Assembly (NCBI RefSeq): GCF_900166985.1
Contig: NZ_FUZK01000004.1
Location: 44,536 to 108,535 of the forward strand
Reading direction: 5' to 3'
Length of the DNA: 64,000 nt
DNA from: Acholeplasma oculi
Lineage (GTDB): Bacteria; Bacillota_I; Bacilli_A; Acholeplasmatales; Acholeplasmataceae
The notes under the pieces were generated by a model. That model saw nothing but the letters and a program-made list of their open reading frames with translations, was not told the origin of the DNA and made no database searches. The translations under genes and the position numbers were made by a program. Below, piece by piece: positions 1 through 9,400 of this stretch (position 1 is the first letter of the stretch; every line of letters begins with the position of its first letter).

Positions 1-169
1 TAATGATATATAAACTAAAGATTGCACCAATAATAATTGTTGCAAAATGAAAGTAATACCATGTTTGAGTAAATTGATATAAAAACCACACAATAAATAT
101 GATTTGTGCAAGTAAAAGTAGTCCAATAATTGTTAATCGATTGGTTAATAAGTGAATCAGTTTTCTCAA
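1..169 (-). CDS. cls: Probable cardiolipin synthase, N-terminal fragment (runs off window)
   Basis: The first 56 codons of a minus-strand gene lie here; the rest is beyond base 1. The start is read as TTG at 169-167, with a GGAGG Shine-Dalgarno sequence eight bases upstream; a GTG further up would overlap that ribosome site. The peptide opens RKLIHLLTNR and then gives two hydrophobic segments, roughly residues 11-32 and 38-56. This arrangement is typical of the membrane-anchoring N-terminus of bacterial phospholipase-D-type cardiolipin synthases. The catalytic HKD motifs are outside the window, so the name rests only on the N-terminal pattern and could be wrong; another two-helix membrane protein is possible. 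Confidence 0.5.
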   Translation of the reverse strand, partial: MRKLIHLLTNRLTIIGLLLLAQIIFIVWFLYQFTQTWYYFHFATIIIGAIFSLYII

Positions 170-270
170 TTTAAACACCTCCAACATCTATGCTCATTCT
201 ATCACAAATTAACTTTTTAAGCCAAAAAAACTTTCATAATCATTTTCCAACATTTCCCTTAATAAAGGCG

Positions 271-276
271 TATAAT
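271..276 (+). promoter_or_regulatory. Probable -10 box of the small-peptide gene
   Basis: A perfect TATAAT lies about 140 bases before the 23-codon gene at 414. No strong -35 hexamer is visible 17 bases upstream (CAACAT at 248-253). A start near 283 would give a leader of about 130 bases. Confidence 0.4.
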
Positions 277-290
277 TATAAATGAAATAG

Positions 291-317
291 GAAATTGTAC
301 TTGTTTATAACAATTTC
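291..317 (+). other. Stem-loop in leader of the small-peptide gene
   Basis: GAAATTGT at 291-298 pairs perfectly with ACAATTTC at 310-317 around an 11-base loop. It lies at the 5' end of the predicted transcript. The following TCTCTTATG is not a clean T-run, so this looks like a structured leader rather than a terminator. Confidence 0.4.
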
Positions 318-413
318 TCTTATGATGAATGCTTGTTTGTTTCTGTGGAGAAGTAACCATTGACTCGCATTTATTTGACCTATCAAAAACATCTAGAAAG
401 GGGATTTAAATAT

Positions 414-485
414 ATGGCTGCTCCAGTTAAACCAGCTCCTAAAAAAGAAGCTCCAGCTCCTAAAAAACCTGCTGGCAAAAAATAA
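414..485 (+). CDS. 23-residue Lys/Ala/Pro-rich basic peptide
   Basis: This is a short gene of 23 codons plus TAA. It starts at ATG 414 with a good ribosome site (AGAAAGGGG at 395-403) and is followed by a strong intrinsic terminator. The product is built almost entirely of Ala, Pro and Lys, with an APKK motif repeated, and contains no aromatic residues. This composition recalls the basic tails of nucleic-acid-binding or ribosome-associated proteins, but no family is recognised and function is unknown. It is monocistronic and the only plus-strand gene in the left 15 kb. Real expression is supported by ribosome site plus promoter-like and terminator sequences; homology has not been tested. Confidence 0.55.
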   Translation: MAAPVKPAPKKEAPAPKKPAGKK

Positions 486-515
486 GTTTTGCTGATTACA
501 AATGTTTATAAATAT

Positions 516-556
516 ATAAGCGTATACCGTTTGGTATATGCTTATTTTATTTTTTA
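516..556 (+). terminator. Intrinsic terminator after the small-peptide gene
   Basis: An inverted repeat, AAGCGTATACC / GGTATATGCTT with a GTTT loop, is followed by a T-rich run. It ends the small-peptide transcript and can also act on the opposing minus-strand gene. Confidence 0.75.
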
Positions 557-602
557 TTTTTGATTTCTATATGATTATAAAAATATTTACAATATAAATG
601 AT

Positions 603-1043
603 TCATTTGCCTAGAAGTCTATGGATATCCTCGGTTGAATATACTATTTTATGTTCATAATTTGATTTTATATCGTTGAATTTATTCATAAATTCAGGAT
701 AGTTATCTTCATATCCACCATTAACAAATTGACCACTTTGTTTATTGACCAAATATCTTGTTGTTTGATCTATATCTTGATAATGATAGTCATAAACAAT
801 TTCTAAATACGTTTCATTTTCATTAATGTATAGAGTTGCTTCAATGAAAGATATATCTGATGCACCTTCATCTAAATACATCAAATGATGTTTAACAAAA
901 TCTTCATCGGAATTTAGTGTGGCTAGATGATCTCTTATTAATATACTTACCACAGCAATCAATAAAATTATAACTAAAATGGTAATACCAATTATATATT
1001 TAGTGCGTCTTTTTATACCTGTTGTTGGTTTTACTTCTTCCAT
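603..1043 (-). CDS. Hypothetical single-pass membrane protein
   Basis: This 146-residue protein has a short, partly basic cytoplasmic N-terminus ending in KRRTK. One strong transmembrane helix follows at about residues 16-37, then an acidic, aromatic-rich extracytoplasmic domain of about 105 residues. The ribosome site AGGAGA precedes the ATG at the proper distance. No family is recognised. The topology (N-in, C-out) resembles small PepSY-like or DUF-type sensory proteins, but no diagnostic motif is visible. It lies next to a small lipoprotein and another small membrane protein, all of unknown function, in a run that looks accessory compared with the core genes to the right. Confidence 0.7.
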   Translation of the reverse strand: MEEVKPTTGIKRRTKYIIGITILVIILLIAVVSILIRDHLATLNSDEDFVKHHLMYLDEGASDISFIEATLYINENETYLEIVYDYHYQDIDQTTRYLVNKQSGQFVNGGYEDNYPEFMNKFNDIKSNYEHKIVYSTEDIHRLLGK

Positions 1044-1059
1044 GATAATTCTCCTGTTT

Positions 1060-1206
1060 TTAAATTTTTAAGTACTCAATTGGCTTCTTATAAGACAATT
1101 CCATTTTTGGGATAAAAGTTATTGTCAAGTTCAGTGTGATGATAGATGCCAAAATTAACGCATTTATCATAGGTTCATTATTAACATGAAAATTGTTATC
1201 ACTCAA
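1060..1206 (-). CDS. Possible small membrane peptide or gene remnant
   Basis: The frame is open for 48 codons from a TTG (1206) to a TAA (1060), just upstream of the 146-residue gene. The translation contains a hydrophobic stretch of about 20 residues (INALILASIITLNLTITFI) and ends in a basic KKPIEYLKI tail. No convincing ribosome site precedes the TTG or the internal ATG (MINAL). The frame stays open a further 15 codons upstream without a start. It may be a tiny membrane peptide or the tail of a decayed gene; coding status is doubtful. Confidence 0.22.
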   Translation of the reverse strand: MSDNNFHVNNEPMINALILASIITLNLTITFIPKMELSYKKPIEYLKI

Positions 1207-1235
1207 TATAATCAGTTTATTGTAATCACTTATTA

Positions 1236-1643
1236 TTATACATAAAAAATGGCATCATTTGCATTTATCATAATATCTAACTCATTTCCAATAGGAATAT
1301 TTGAAAAAACTAATTTAACAGGTGTAAAGAACATCCCCTCCAATGGTTGACCGTTGAGTTCTAATGTCTTTTCTACATCAATTGAATATACATTACCGTA
1401 TTTTGTTACAGAAAATAGACTAGAATCAAATGGTAATTCCTCCGCTACATTAGTTATACTAAATGTAATGGTAATTTGATAGTAATCATCTATCACAATT
1501 GCTTCAACGTCTGATAAAGTAATATCATAATTTGAGGTAGTTCTTGTGTCACCAATAGAATATACTCTTGTGGGTTTTACATCACAACTAAAAAGTATCA
1601 TTGTCAAAGTTAGTAAAGAAATACTTAGTAAAAATTTATTCAT
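1236..1643 (-). CDS. Small lipoprotein with a DUF4352-like Ig fold
   Basis: This 135-residue predicted lipoprotein has a hydrophobic signal peptide ending in a lipobox LFSC (Cys20), so it should be anchored to the outer face of the membrane. The mature part is all-beta in character: a YSIGDT opening, alternating ITITFSITN strands and an FTPVKLVFSNIP segment. This resembles the Ig-like DUF4352 domain found in many Gram-positive lipoproteins, an assignment made by pattern only. The ATG is preceded by GAGGTGC, an acceptable ribosome site. Ligand and role are unknown. It stands alone, with poorly conserved-looking spacers on both sides. Confidence 0.65.
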   Translation of the reverse strand: MNKFLLSISLLTLTMILFSCDVKPTRVYSIGDTRTTSNYDITLSDVEAIVIDDYYQITITFSITNVAEELPFDSSLFSVTKYGNVYSIDVEKTLELNGQPLEGMFFTPVKLVFSNIPIGNELDIMINANDAIFYV

Positions 1644-1656
1644 TTTTGCACCTCAT

Positions 1657-1773
1657 TTATTTGTAAACTTTTAAAAAGGTTCCAAAAGTTCCCCCACCAA
1701 AGATTGATGCATATGCATCATAATCAATTTATCTATTAGAAGAGTTCCAATTATCATTCATTTCCATAAACAT
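1657..1773 (-). pseudogene. Possible decayed short reading frame
   Basis: Reading from an ATG at 1773 gives 14 codons, an in-frame TAA, and then 23 more codons with a protein-like sequence (DYDAYASIFGGG, TFGTFLKVYK) to a second TAA. A single base change at the first stop would make a 38-residue frame. No homologue is recognised and no ribosome site is evident, so this could be chance. Confidence 0.15.
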
Positions 1774-1838
1774 GTAAAAATAATTACTTATTTTATATGT
1801 CTACTTTGAGAGAATTATATTCAATGTGTTTTATATAA

Positions 1839-2156
1839 TTAAATCGCTATAAATATATAGGTTTCAAGAAGGGGTAATAACATCATGATCATTAATGTAA
1901 TTACCATATAATACATATAAGAAAGTTGATACTTCTTAGACACTTCTATATGTTTAAATATAGTTAACTTTAAAATAACAGGAATGACACAACATAATCC
2001 AAACAAGAAATTAAAATACAATAAAACGACAGAAAATGCTCTTTGTACTTCAATCATGCGATTGAAGTGACTGAGTACATATACACCTAAGCACATCACA
2101 CTTAAAATGATTCCAATGATGTGGACGACAAAGAGTATTTTATATGTTGTTTTCAT
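1839..2156 (-). CDS. Hypothetical three-helix membrane protein
   Basis: This 105-residue, very hydrophobic protein has three likely transmembrane helices, at about residues 7-29, 40-63 and 80-103. A basic loop between helices 2 and 3 contains KHIEVSKKYQ. Its first codons overlap the last codons of the acetyltransferase gene upstream by 17 bases, so the two are probably co-transcribed and translationally coupled. The ribosome site is weak, which fits coupling. No family is recognised. It has no enzyme-like motif and could be a small accessory membrane protein. Confidence 0.6.
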   Translation of the reverse strand: MKTTYKILFVVHIIGIILSVMCLGVYVLSHFNRMIEVQRAFSVVLLYFNFLFGLCCVIPVILKLTIFKHIEVSKKYQLSYMYYMVITLMIMMLLPLLETYIFIAI

Positions 2157-2748
2157 AGGCTAATTTTTGAGCTTCCCAATAGATTTTGTCTGCTTCTGTA
2201 ATTTTTCTTAAAACTCTACATGGATTTCCGACTGCAATCACATCACTTGGTATATCCTTTGTTACAACACTACCTGAACCAATAATGGATCTTGCACCAA
2301 TGGTTACACCAGGATTAACTACAACCATCCCACCAATCCAGCAGTCATCTTCAATGACTATAGGTAATCCGTATTCAAGTTGAGTTGCACGAACACCTGC
2401 ATCAATTGGATGTGTTGCTGTTAACAAACTAACTCTTGGTCCTAACATGACTCTATCTTTGATAATTATTTTATTAACATCTAAAAAGATACAGTCTGCA
2501 TTGGCATAGAAATCTTTACCTACATAAGTGTTTTTTCCATAATCAAAATAGACAGGTGGTGTGATTTTCAAAGTATCTTGATGTCCACCAAGTATCTCTT
2601 TAATTAACACATCTCTTTTTTGATCTTCTAAATAATCTAAGTGATTATATACATGTAATTTTTCTAGCATTTGTTTTCTGATACTTTTAAGTTTTTCATC
2701 ATTTGCCATGTAAAGTTTTCCACTTAACATGCGTTTAAGTTCAGTCAT
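2140..2748 (-). CDS. maa: Maltose/galactoside O-acetyltransferase-like protein
   Basis: This is a left-handed beta-helix acyltransferase of the Maa/LacA/NodL group, which transfers acetyl from acetyl-CoA to sugar hydroxyls. The N-terminal Mac domain (TELKRMLSGKLYMAND) is followed by hexapeptide repeats. It has the catalytic His of the TATHPID motif (about residue 113) and the C-terminal GSVVTKDIP / VAVGNPCRV signature. The ATG at 2748 is chosen because it fits the family N-terminus and has GGTGA five bases upstream. A TTG at 2760 would add four residues. The start overlaps the stop of the aminotransferase gene, so the genes form one operon. The natural acceptor is unknown. Confidence 0.85.
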   Translation of the reverse strand: MTELKRMLSGKLYMANDEKLKSIRKQMLEKLHVYNHLDYLEDQKRDVLIKEILGGHQDTLKITPPVYFDYGKNTYVGKDFYANADCIFLDVNKIIIKDRVMLGPRVSLLTATHPIDAGVRATQLEYGLPIVIEDDCWIGGMVVVNPGVTIGARSIIGSGSVVTKDIPSDVIAVGNPCRVLRKITEADKIYWEAQKLAYENNI

Positions 2749-3931
2749 TTGATTCACCAATAATTTTCTTTATTTTTGCAGCTAAGCCATAAACTTCATT
2801 TGTTGTAATACCACAGATTGCAATACGTAAGCCTGTTTCCATAGGAATTAAATAAATACCCTTTTGAACCAATAATTCATAGTCTCTTTCAGGGTCTTTA
2901 GAATGAACTAAAACGAAGAATCCTCCGCTATAAGGATAAATATTGAGTTGAGCATTTTTAGCTTCTTCTACAAAAATATCGCCTCTAACCTTTAATGTAT
3001 ACGTCAGTTTATTGAGCTCTTCAATATATTGATCTTTCTTGGTTGAAAGTGCATTAAATATACCAACACCCACAGAAGGTGCTGTACTCCATTTACCAAG
3101 TGCATCATCTACAACAAATTTTTTAAAGTATTTATATCCTTCTTCAGTTGGATGTAATCCAATTAATCCACCTAATCTCACGCCGTATATTGCAAATGAT
3201 TTAGATGCACTAAAACAAATTAAAACTTGTACATGTGATTTTAACTTTAATAAGTATTCAAAAGGTTTTCTTGCTTCTTTAAATCCTAGTGGATTATAGT
3301 CAAAATATGCAATATCATAAGCAAGGATAATTTCATTTTGGCTAAACTTATTCAATACATCGATTAACCCCATCCATTCAAAATCCGTTAACTGATAACC
3401 TGTTGGATTATGGCACGGATCGTTTAAAACGAAAATAATACGTTTTTGATTTTTTGAAAGCATGGTTAATTGTTTTTCTAAATCCACTAAGTCAAATGCA
3501 CCATTTAAAAATAATCGATGTTCATGAACATCCATTTTAGCTGATTTAATAAAATAGTCATAACGCCATCTTAAATCTGATACTAAAACCTTTTCACCTG
3601 GTTTACCATAACTATTAAAGATAAGTGATAATGCACCACTTCCTCCAGGTGTAGATAATCCTGTAATTAAGTATTTTTCTTTAAGCAGTTCTAATTTTTC
3701 ATCCAGCACCCATGAAATGACATTATCCTCAAAGATTTTCCCACCATCTGTTGCACCATATTTAAATGTCTCAAAAACATTTAACTGGTGAAATGCTTCT
3801 TCTACCATTGGTATAATTAATTTTCTTTCATCATTATAAAACATACCGATGGTTGCATCAATAATCGATGGATTGATCTTTTTTTGTTCTTGTGCGATAC
3901 GTGCTATTTTTAAAATATCAATTTTACCCAT
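2741..3931 (-). CDS. PLP-dependent aminotransferase, class I/II
   Basis: This 396-residue fold-type I aminotransferase shows the NPTG motif at 175-178 and the PLP-binding Asp in AYDIAYFDY (about 206). The Schiff-base Lys is in SASKSFAIYG (about 244), followed by VRLGG. Members of this branch use aspartate or aromatic amino acids with 2-oxoglutarate; the exact substrate cannot be read from the sequence. It lies nine bases downstream of purA and overlaps the acetyltransferase gene. Aspartate is a substrate of PurA, so an aspartate-handling role next to purA is plausible but inferred. Confidence 0.85.
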   Translation of the reverse strand: MGKIDILKIARIAQEQKKINPSIIDATIGMFYNDERKLIIPMVEEAFHQLNVFETFKYGATDGGKIFEDNVISWVLDEKLELLKEKYLITGLSTPGGSGALSLIFNSYGKPGEKVLVSDLRWRYDYFIKSAKMDVHEHRLFLNGAFDLVDLEKQLTMLSKNQKRIIFVLNDPCHNPTGYQLTDFEWMGLIDVLNKFSQNEIILAYDIAYFDYNPLGFKEARKPFEYLLKLKSHVQVLICFSASKSFAIYGVRLGGLIGLHPTEEGYKYFKKFVVDDALGKWSTAPSVGVGIFNALSTKKDQYIEELNKLTYTLKVRGDIFVEEAKNAQLNIYPYSGGFFVLVHSKDPERDYELLVQKGIYLIPMETGLRIAICGITTNEVYGLAAKIKKIIGESND

Positions 3932-3940
3932 AAAGCCTCC

Positions 3941-5173
3941 TTATAATACCGATTTTCGTAAGATGGTTTGGTTTCTTTCTGGTCCTACTGAAAATATTGC
4001 AACCTCTGTAGCGGTAAGTTTCTCGATTGTATTTAAATACGCTTTACACGCATCCGGTAACTCATCAAAAGATGTCACCTTCGTAATATCTTCATTCCAA
4101 CCCTTTAGTGTCAGATAGACAGGTTCAACACGTTTAAAGTCATTAAAATCTGCAGGTATATCATCGATTCTTTTACCATCTAATTCATAATGGGTAACGA
4201 CATTAATCGATTCAACACCTGATAATACATCCAATAATGTTACAGCTAAATATGATAAACCAGAGACTCTTTTAGCATAATTAATCACGACTAAATCTAA
4301 CCAACCAATACGTCTTGGACGTTTGGTTGTAGTACCATATTCGTGACCTCTTTCTCTAATTTCATGCGCTAAAGTACCACTGATTTCACTAGGAAATGGA
4401 CCTTCACCGACTCTAGTGGTATATGCTTTAGTTACACCGATTGCCCCTTTGATCAACCATGGTGCCAATCCTGTATTTAAAGGAACCGATGCTGCTGTGG
4501 GTGATGAGGATGTGACAAATGGATAGGTACCATGGTCTAGACAAAGCATCACACCTTGTGCTCCTTCAAATAATACTTTTTTTGTATGGATATGTTCATT
4601 TAATAATCTTGATGTATCTGTTACCATAGGTTTTAAAAAATCACTATATGCTAAATAGTCTTTAATTAAAATTTCTTTTTCTTCCTGACTAACCTTAAGT
4701 AACTCCATCTTTTCTCGAATGATTGATAATCTATCTCTTCCGATAAAATCAATCATTCGAACACCTTTACGTCTAGATTTATCGCTATATGCAGGACCAA
4801 TTCCTTTTTTAGTTGTACCTATTTTATCTTGAATCTCATTTTCAATATCCATCTCAATATGATGTGGAAAAATAACATGACTTCGATCTGAGATAAATAA
4901 CTGGTATGGACGGTTCAGTTGTTTTAATTCTGTCATTAATGCCCCAGGATGTATAACCATACCGTTTGCAAGTACATTCATACATTTAGGGTTTAAAATC
5001 CCAGAAGGTAGTAAATGAAATGCATATTTCACACCATCTACATATACAGTATGTCCTGCATTATTTCCACCTTGATACCTAACAACAATATCTGCATCTT
5101 GAGCAAGAAAATCTGTAATCTTTCCTTTTCCCTCATCGCCCCATTGTGATCCTACAACAACAATATTCTTCAT
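3941..5173 (-). CDS. purA: Adenylosuccinate synthetase
   Basis: PurA makes adenylosuccinate from IMP, aspartate and GTP, the first committed step to AMP. The GDEGKGK P-loop is at residues 12-18, with catalytic Asp13 and His41 in NNAGHTV. The GTTTKRPRRIGWLD substrate loop and a C-terminal GPERNQTI segment are also present. At 410 residues it is slightly shorter than the usual 425-430 but shows no missing motif. The ribosome site CTGGAGGG precedes the ATG. It opens a transcription unit just after a strong terminator and is followed nine bases later by the aminotransferase. Confidence 0.97.
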   Translation of the reverse strand: MKNIVVVGSQWGDEGKGKITDFLAQDADIVVRYQGGNNAGHTVYVDGVKYAFHLLPSGILNPKCMNVLANGMVIHPGALMTELKQLNRPYQLFISDRSHVIFPHHIEMDIENEIQDKIGTTKKGIGPAYSDKSRRKGVRMIDFIGRDRLSIIREKMELLKVSQEEKEILIKDYLAYSDFLKPMVTDTSRLLNEHIHTKKVLFEGAQGVMLCLDHGTYPFVTSSSPTAASVPLNTGLAPWLIKGAIGVTKAYTTRVGEGPFPSEISGTLAHEIRERGHEYGTTTKRPRRIGWLDLVVINYAKRVSGLSYLAVTLLDVLSGVESINVVTHYELDGKRIDDIPADFNDFKRVEPVYLTLKGWNEDITKVTSFDELPDACKAYLNTIEKLTATEVAIFSVGPERNQTILRKSVL

Positions 5174-5182
5174 AAACCCTCC

Positions 5183-5226
5183 AGATAAAAAAAATAGAAA
5201 TTGGTTTTTAAAACCAACTTCTATTT
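5183..5226 (-). terminator. Terminator between F420-ligase-like gene and purA
   Basis: On the minus strand, AAAATAGAA-TTGGTTTT pairs with AAACCAA-TTTCTATTTT and is followed by a T-run. It separates the mfd/F420-ligase-like unit from purA. Confidence 0.8.
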
Positions 5227-5270
5227 TATCATGTATTTACATCTACTTTAAAAAACTTTACCTTATTTAT

Positions 5271-6461
5271 TTAGGATTCATCTGCAATATTTTTAAAATA
5301 GTTCTTAATATATACAACCGGCGTACCTCGGTCTCCACTACCACTCATTAAGTCACAGAGTGAACCTATTAAGTCTACATATCTTCTTGGCGTTGTTCCA
5401 AGCTTAGAATCATCTGTTGCTTGATTTGATTTTTTTCTTACCTCGTCAATAACTGCTTGTCGTAGTGCATCCCCACGTAAATCTTTAAATAAATCATCTG
5501 AAATGTATTTTAGTTTTAACTCATTTGGAGAACCTTCTAATCCCTTTGTATAAGATGGACTTACAACTGGGTCAGCTAATTCCCAAATTTCTCCAACTGG
5601 GTCTTTAAATGCACCGTCACCATAAATCATCACTTCAACATGTTTACCTGTTAACTCATATATTTTTTGTTGAATGGTATAAACGATTGGTTCTTCCATA
5701 TCAGGAAATAATTTAACGGTTTCTTTGGTTGCAGCATTTGACCCATACAAGCCAAATGTCTGGTTTATTGCTCTAAATTTACCAGGATCATTCATCAACT
5801 GATCTAATGAAAGTACTGTTAAGGGGAATTCTTTTAAGAGAGTTTGTTTCGTTTTATGGCGTGTATGGATATCACATACCAATACTTCTTTTGTATAATT
5901 TAATATTTCTTTTGGCTGATTAGAAAATATAAAGTTTACTTTACATCCTTCACCTTCAACAACTTCTTTATAATATGCAACCATATTAACACCTGTAAAA
6001 GGATGTTTAAAATGACTCATTTCTTGTTGATAGGTTGCATAGGTAATCACATCTGTAAACGGATTAATATGAAGTCTTTCTATGTCTGAATCCATCATAA
6101 TACTATTTCCAACTTCATCCTTAGGATAACTTAACTGAATGGTTATTTCATCCATCGCTCGTGCGAATGCTCTTAATAGACTAGAAAATCTATTTCTTGA
6201 AAGAATTGGATATACCAGCCCTAAGTGTCTTGTTTTAAACTTGGATGAAACATCACTTGCAATATCGTCTAGACTTGCATATTTACCTTGACTAATACCT
6301 ACAACCGCTTCTGTTACTGCAATAATGTCTTGATCATCTATTTGAAATCCATCTTCATTGGATGCATTCATCAAAGATTCAACAACAATCGTTGATAAAT
6401 CATCACCTTCTTTAATAATAGGTGTTTTAATACCTCTTGAAATTACGCCAATATGTTTCAT
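5271..6461 (-). CDS. Coenzyme F420-0:L-glutamate ligase (CofE)-like protein
   Basis: This 396-residue protein resembles the F420_ligase family. The N-terminus has GVISRGIKTPIIKEGDDL and DGFQIDDQDIIAVTEAVVG, the pattern that opens CofE/FbiB proteins. A conserved-looking YGDGAFKDPVGEIWELADP segment and an RRYVDLIGSLCDLMSGSGDRGTP tail follow. In archaea and actinobacteria CofE adds gamma-linked glutamates to F420. Mollicutes are not known to make F420, so a different ligase reaction is likely here. The ATG overlaps the stop of mfd (ATGA), implying coupled translation. Family call is fairly secure, function unknown. Confidence 0.75.
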   Translation of the reverse strand: MKHIGVISRGIKTPIIKEGDDLSTIVVESLMNASNEDGFQIDDQDIIAVTEAVVGISQGKYASLDDIASDVSSKFKTRHLGLVYPILSRNRFSSLLRAFARAMDEITIQLSYPKDEVGNSIMMDSDIERLHINPFTDVITYATYQQEMSHFKHPFTGVNMVAYYKEVVEGEGCKVNFIFSNQPKEILNYTKEVLVCDIHTRHKTKQTLLKEFPLTVLSLDQLMNDPGKFRAINQTFGLYGSNAATKETVKLFPDMEEPIVYTIQQKIYELTGKHVEVMIYGDGAFKDPVGEIWELADPVVSPSYTKGLEGSPNELKLKYISDDLFKDLRGDALRQAVIDEVRKKSNQATDDSKLGTTPRRYVDLIGSLCDLMSGSGDRGTPVVYIKNYFKNIADES

Positions 6462-9400
6462 GTTTTATATTCTCCTTCAAATGTTAAGTATGCTTCTAAT
6501 AATTCACATGCAATATATAACCAATGTTTTTCGATATCTTTAGTTATAATATTTATTTCGACATGACCTTTAAATGTTGCAAGTGTAACCTTTGTTTTAA
6601 ATCGAGACGCTACATACAATAATTTCATACCATCTAGAATTTCGCTTTTTTCTAGAGACAACATGAGTTTAACAGAATCCTTTTGTTGTACAGTTTTTTC
6701 AATACCGATTTTAGATCCTAATTTTTTGAATAGTTTCTCATACATATAAATTAATACATCAATATCCATTTCACCAAATCGGTCGATTAATTCTAATTTT
6801 AAATTCTCTAAATCCTCAATCGAGCTGAGTGATGCAATTCTTTTATGAATTTCTATTCGAACAGGGTCATGTTGTATATAAGTATCTGGAATATGTCTTT
6901 GAGAAAACACTTGATCCACCACTTCCTTTTTAGGTGGTTCCTCAGTGATTCCTTCCATAACTTCATTCAGTAACTTCATATATAAATCCATACCCACAGA
7001 ATCAATGAATCCAGATTGTTCATCCCCTAGTAAATCTCCAGCACCACGAATGTTCAAATCTCTTAATGCAATTTTAAATCCGGATCCTAAATCTGTGAAA
7101 TCTTCAATGACAGATAATCGTTTTCTTGCCTCATCGTTAATGTTCTTATATGCATCAAACATTAAATAGGCATAAGCAATACGGTCACTACGTCCAACTC
7201 TTCCTCTTAACTGGTATAATTGAGCAAGACCTAGTTTATCAGCTTCATGAATGATCAATGTATTCGTATTAGGAATATCCACACCTGTTTCAATAATGGT
7301 TGTTGAAACTAAAATATCAAACTCTTTTTCAATAAAACTTTCAAGTACATCTTCTAATTTTTGTTTGCTCATTTTCCCATGAGCAAAAGCGATTCTTGCT
7401 TGTGGAACAAGTTTATTAAGTTTTAGTACCATGCTTTCCATACGGTCAGTATGATTAAATAAATAAAACACTTGACCTGCTCTTGCAAGTTCTCTTTCAA
7501 TAGCTTCCTTAATAAGTGCATCTTGTCTTTCAACCACATAGGTTTGAACAGGATATCGATTCAGTGGTGGTGTATCAATCATCGATAAATCTTTTAACCC
7601 ATACATTGCCATTTGAAGTGTTCTAGGTATTGGTGTTGCAGATAATGTCAATGTATCTACATGGACCTTAATCTCTTTAATTTTTTCTTTATGTTCAACA
7701 CCGAATCTTTGTTCTTCATCAATAATGAATAATCCTAAATCTCTAAACTTAACATCTTCACTTAATAATCGATGTGTTCCAATAACAACATCGATATAAC
7801 CTTTTTTTAGTTTTTCAAGCGTTTCGTTTTGTTCCTTCTTGGAAACAAATCTTGAGAGTAAAGCAACACTCGACCCGTACTTTTCAAATCGTTCTTTGAA
7901 GGTGTAGTAGTGTTGTCTTGCAAGTACAGTTGTTGGTACTAAATAAGCAACTTGTTTCGCATCTAAAACTGCTTTAAATGCCGCTCTTAGAGCAACTTCT
8001 GTTTTACCAAACCCAACATCCCCTGCAACTAGTCTATCCATAGGTTTAGAGCTTTCCATATCTTGCTTAACAAGGTCGATTGCCTTTTTTTGATCTGGTG
8101 TTTCTTCATATAAAAAGTCATTTTCAAATTGTTCAAGTAATTCACTATCTGGTGAAAAACTAAATCCTTGAGCTTGGTTTCTATAGGCATAAAGTTTAAG
8201 TAAACGATCGGACAAGTCTTTAATTTTCTTTCGAACACTAGCCTTTGTTTTACTCCATTGTTTAGAACTTAATTTAGAAAGTTTAGGTGTTAAATCATCA
8301 TGGCTTCTATATTTTAAAACCAATTCTATTTGATCGGTTGGTACATATAAAGCTTCTTGGTTATCATAAATGATGTGCAAATAATCTCTTTTATCTCCAC
8401 TTAAACTCATGGTTTTTAATCCAATATATTGACCAATACCAAAATCATAATGTACAACATAATCACCATTTTGAAGTTCAGAAACATCTCTAACTTTTAC
8501 ACTTTGATTAATAACAGAGCGATATCTTATACGGTTTCTTTTTTTAGAGTGGAAAATGATATCTTCGCTTAGAAGAATCAATTTTTCTTTTAAGTCAATA
8601 AAAGAACCTAATCCCTCTTCTAAAACAATTAAACAGTTTTCCTTTTTCCATTCATCTTCATCGTAGGCTATATGTTGATCATCTAAAAATGCTTTCAATC
8701 TTTCGTAAGAAACTTTTTGATTAAGTGCGAAAACAAATTTATACCCGGCATATTGATTCATAAAGATAACGAGCTGTTCTAAATATCCAAAAAGTGGGTC
8801 CACTTCAATCACTGATAAGTCTTCATAGGATATGGATGGTTGATTAAAGATTTCGATTTCAATCGAATCTTTTTCCATTAGATAGTTTAAAGGTGCACGA
8901 TTGGTTAATTCACTATAAACTGAACCCTCCATCGTTTCACTATATGTTTTTAAATCAGAAATTGTTGTTTGTTCATTAATAAGCATTTTAGAAGGTTCTA
9001 CTAAAAAGAGTTGATATCTGACTGCAAAATCAAGTAAGGTTGTTGTTGCTTCATTAAAAAACTTTAGATAAGGTGTTAATGTATCTAACTTCTTTCTTTC
9101 TTCTAAATAAATCATATCTTGATTAAACTTACTCAATTCTTTTTCAGAAAGTTCAAATGATTCAAAATATTGATTGATTCTTTCCATAGCATCTAACTTT
9201 TGTTTATCTGTAAAAAATAGTTCATGTAAAGGTGCTATGGTAATCACAGATTCATTTTGAATAGATTTTTGAGAAATCACATCAAATGTTTTGATATATT
9301 CAATTTCATCTCCAAAAAAATCTAGTCTAAAAGGATATTGATGATCATGTGTAAAAATATCAACAATAGATCCTCGAATAGAAAATTCTCCTGGTCTTTC

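Noticed and set aside
290..485. 6S RNA or tmRNA at the small-peptide locus
   Set aside because: The required long closing stem of 6S RNA and a tmRNA tag ending in Ala-Ala with tRNA-like ends are not visible.
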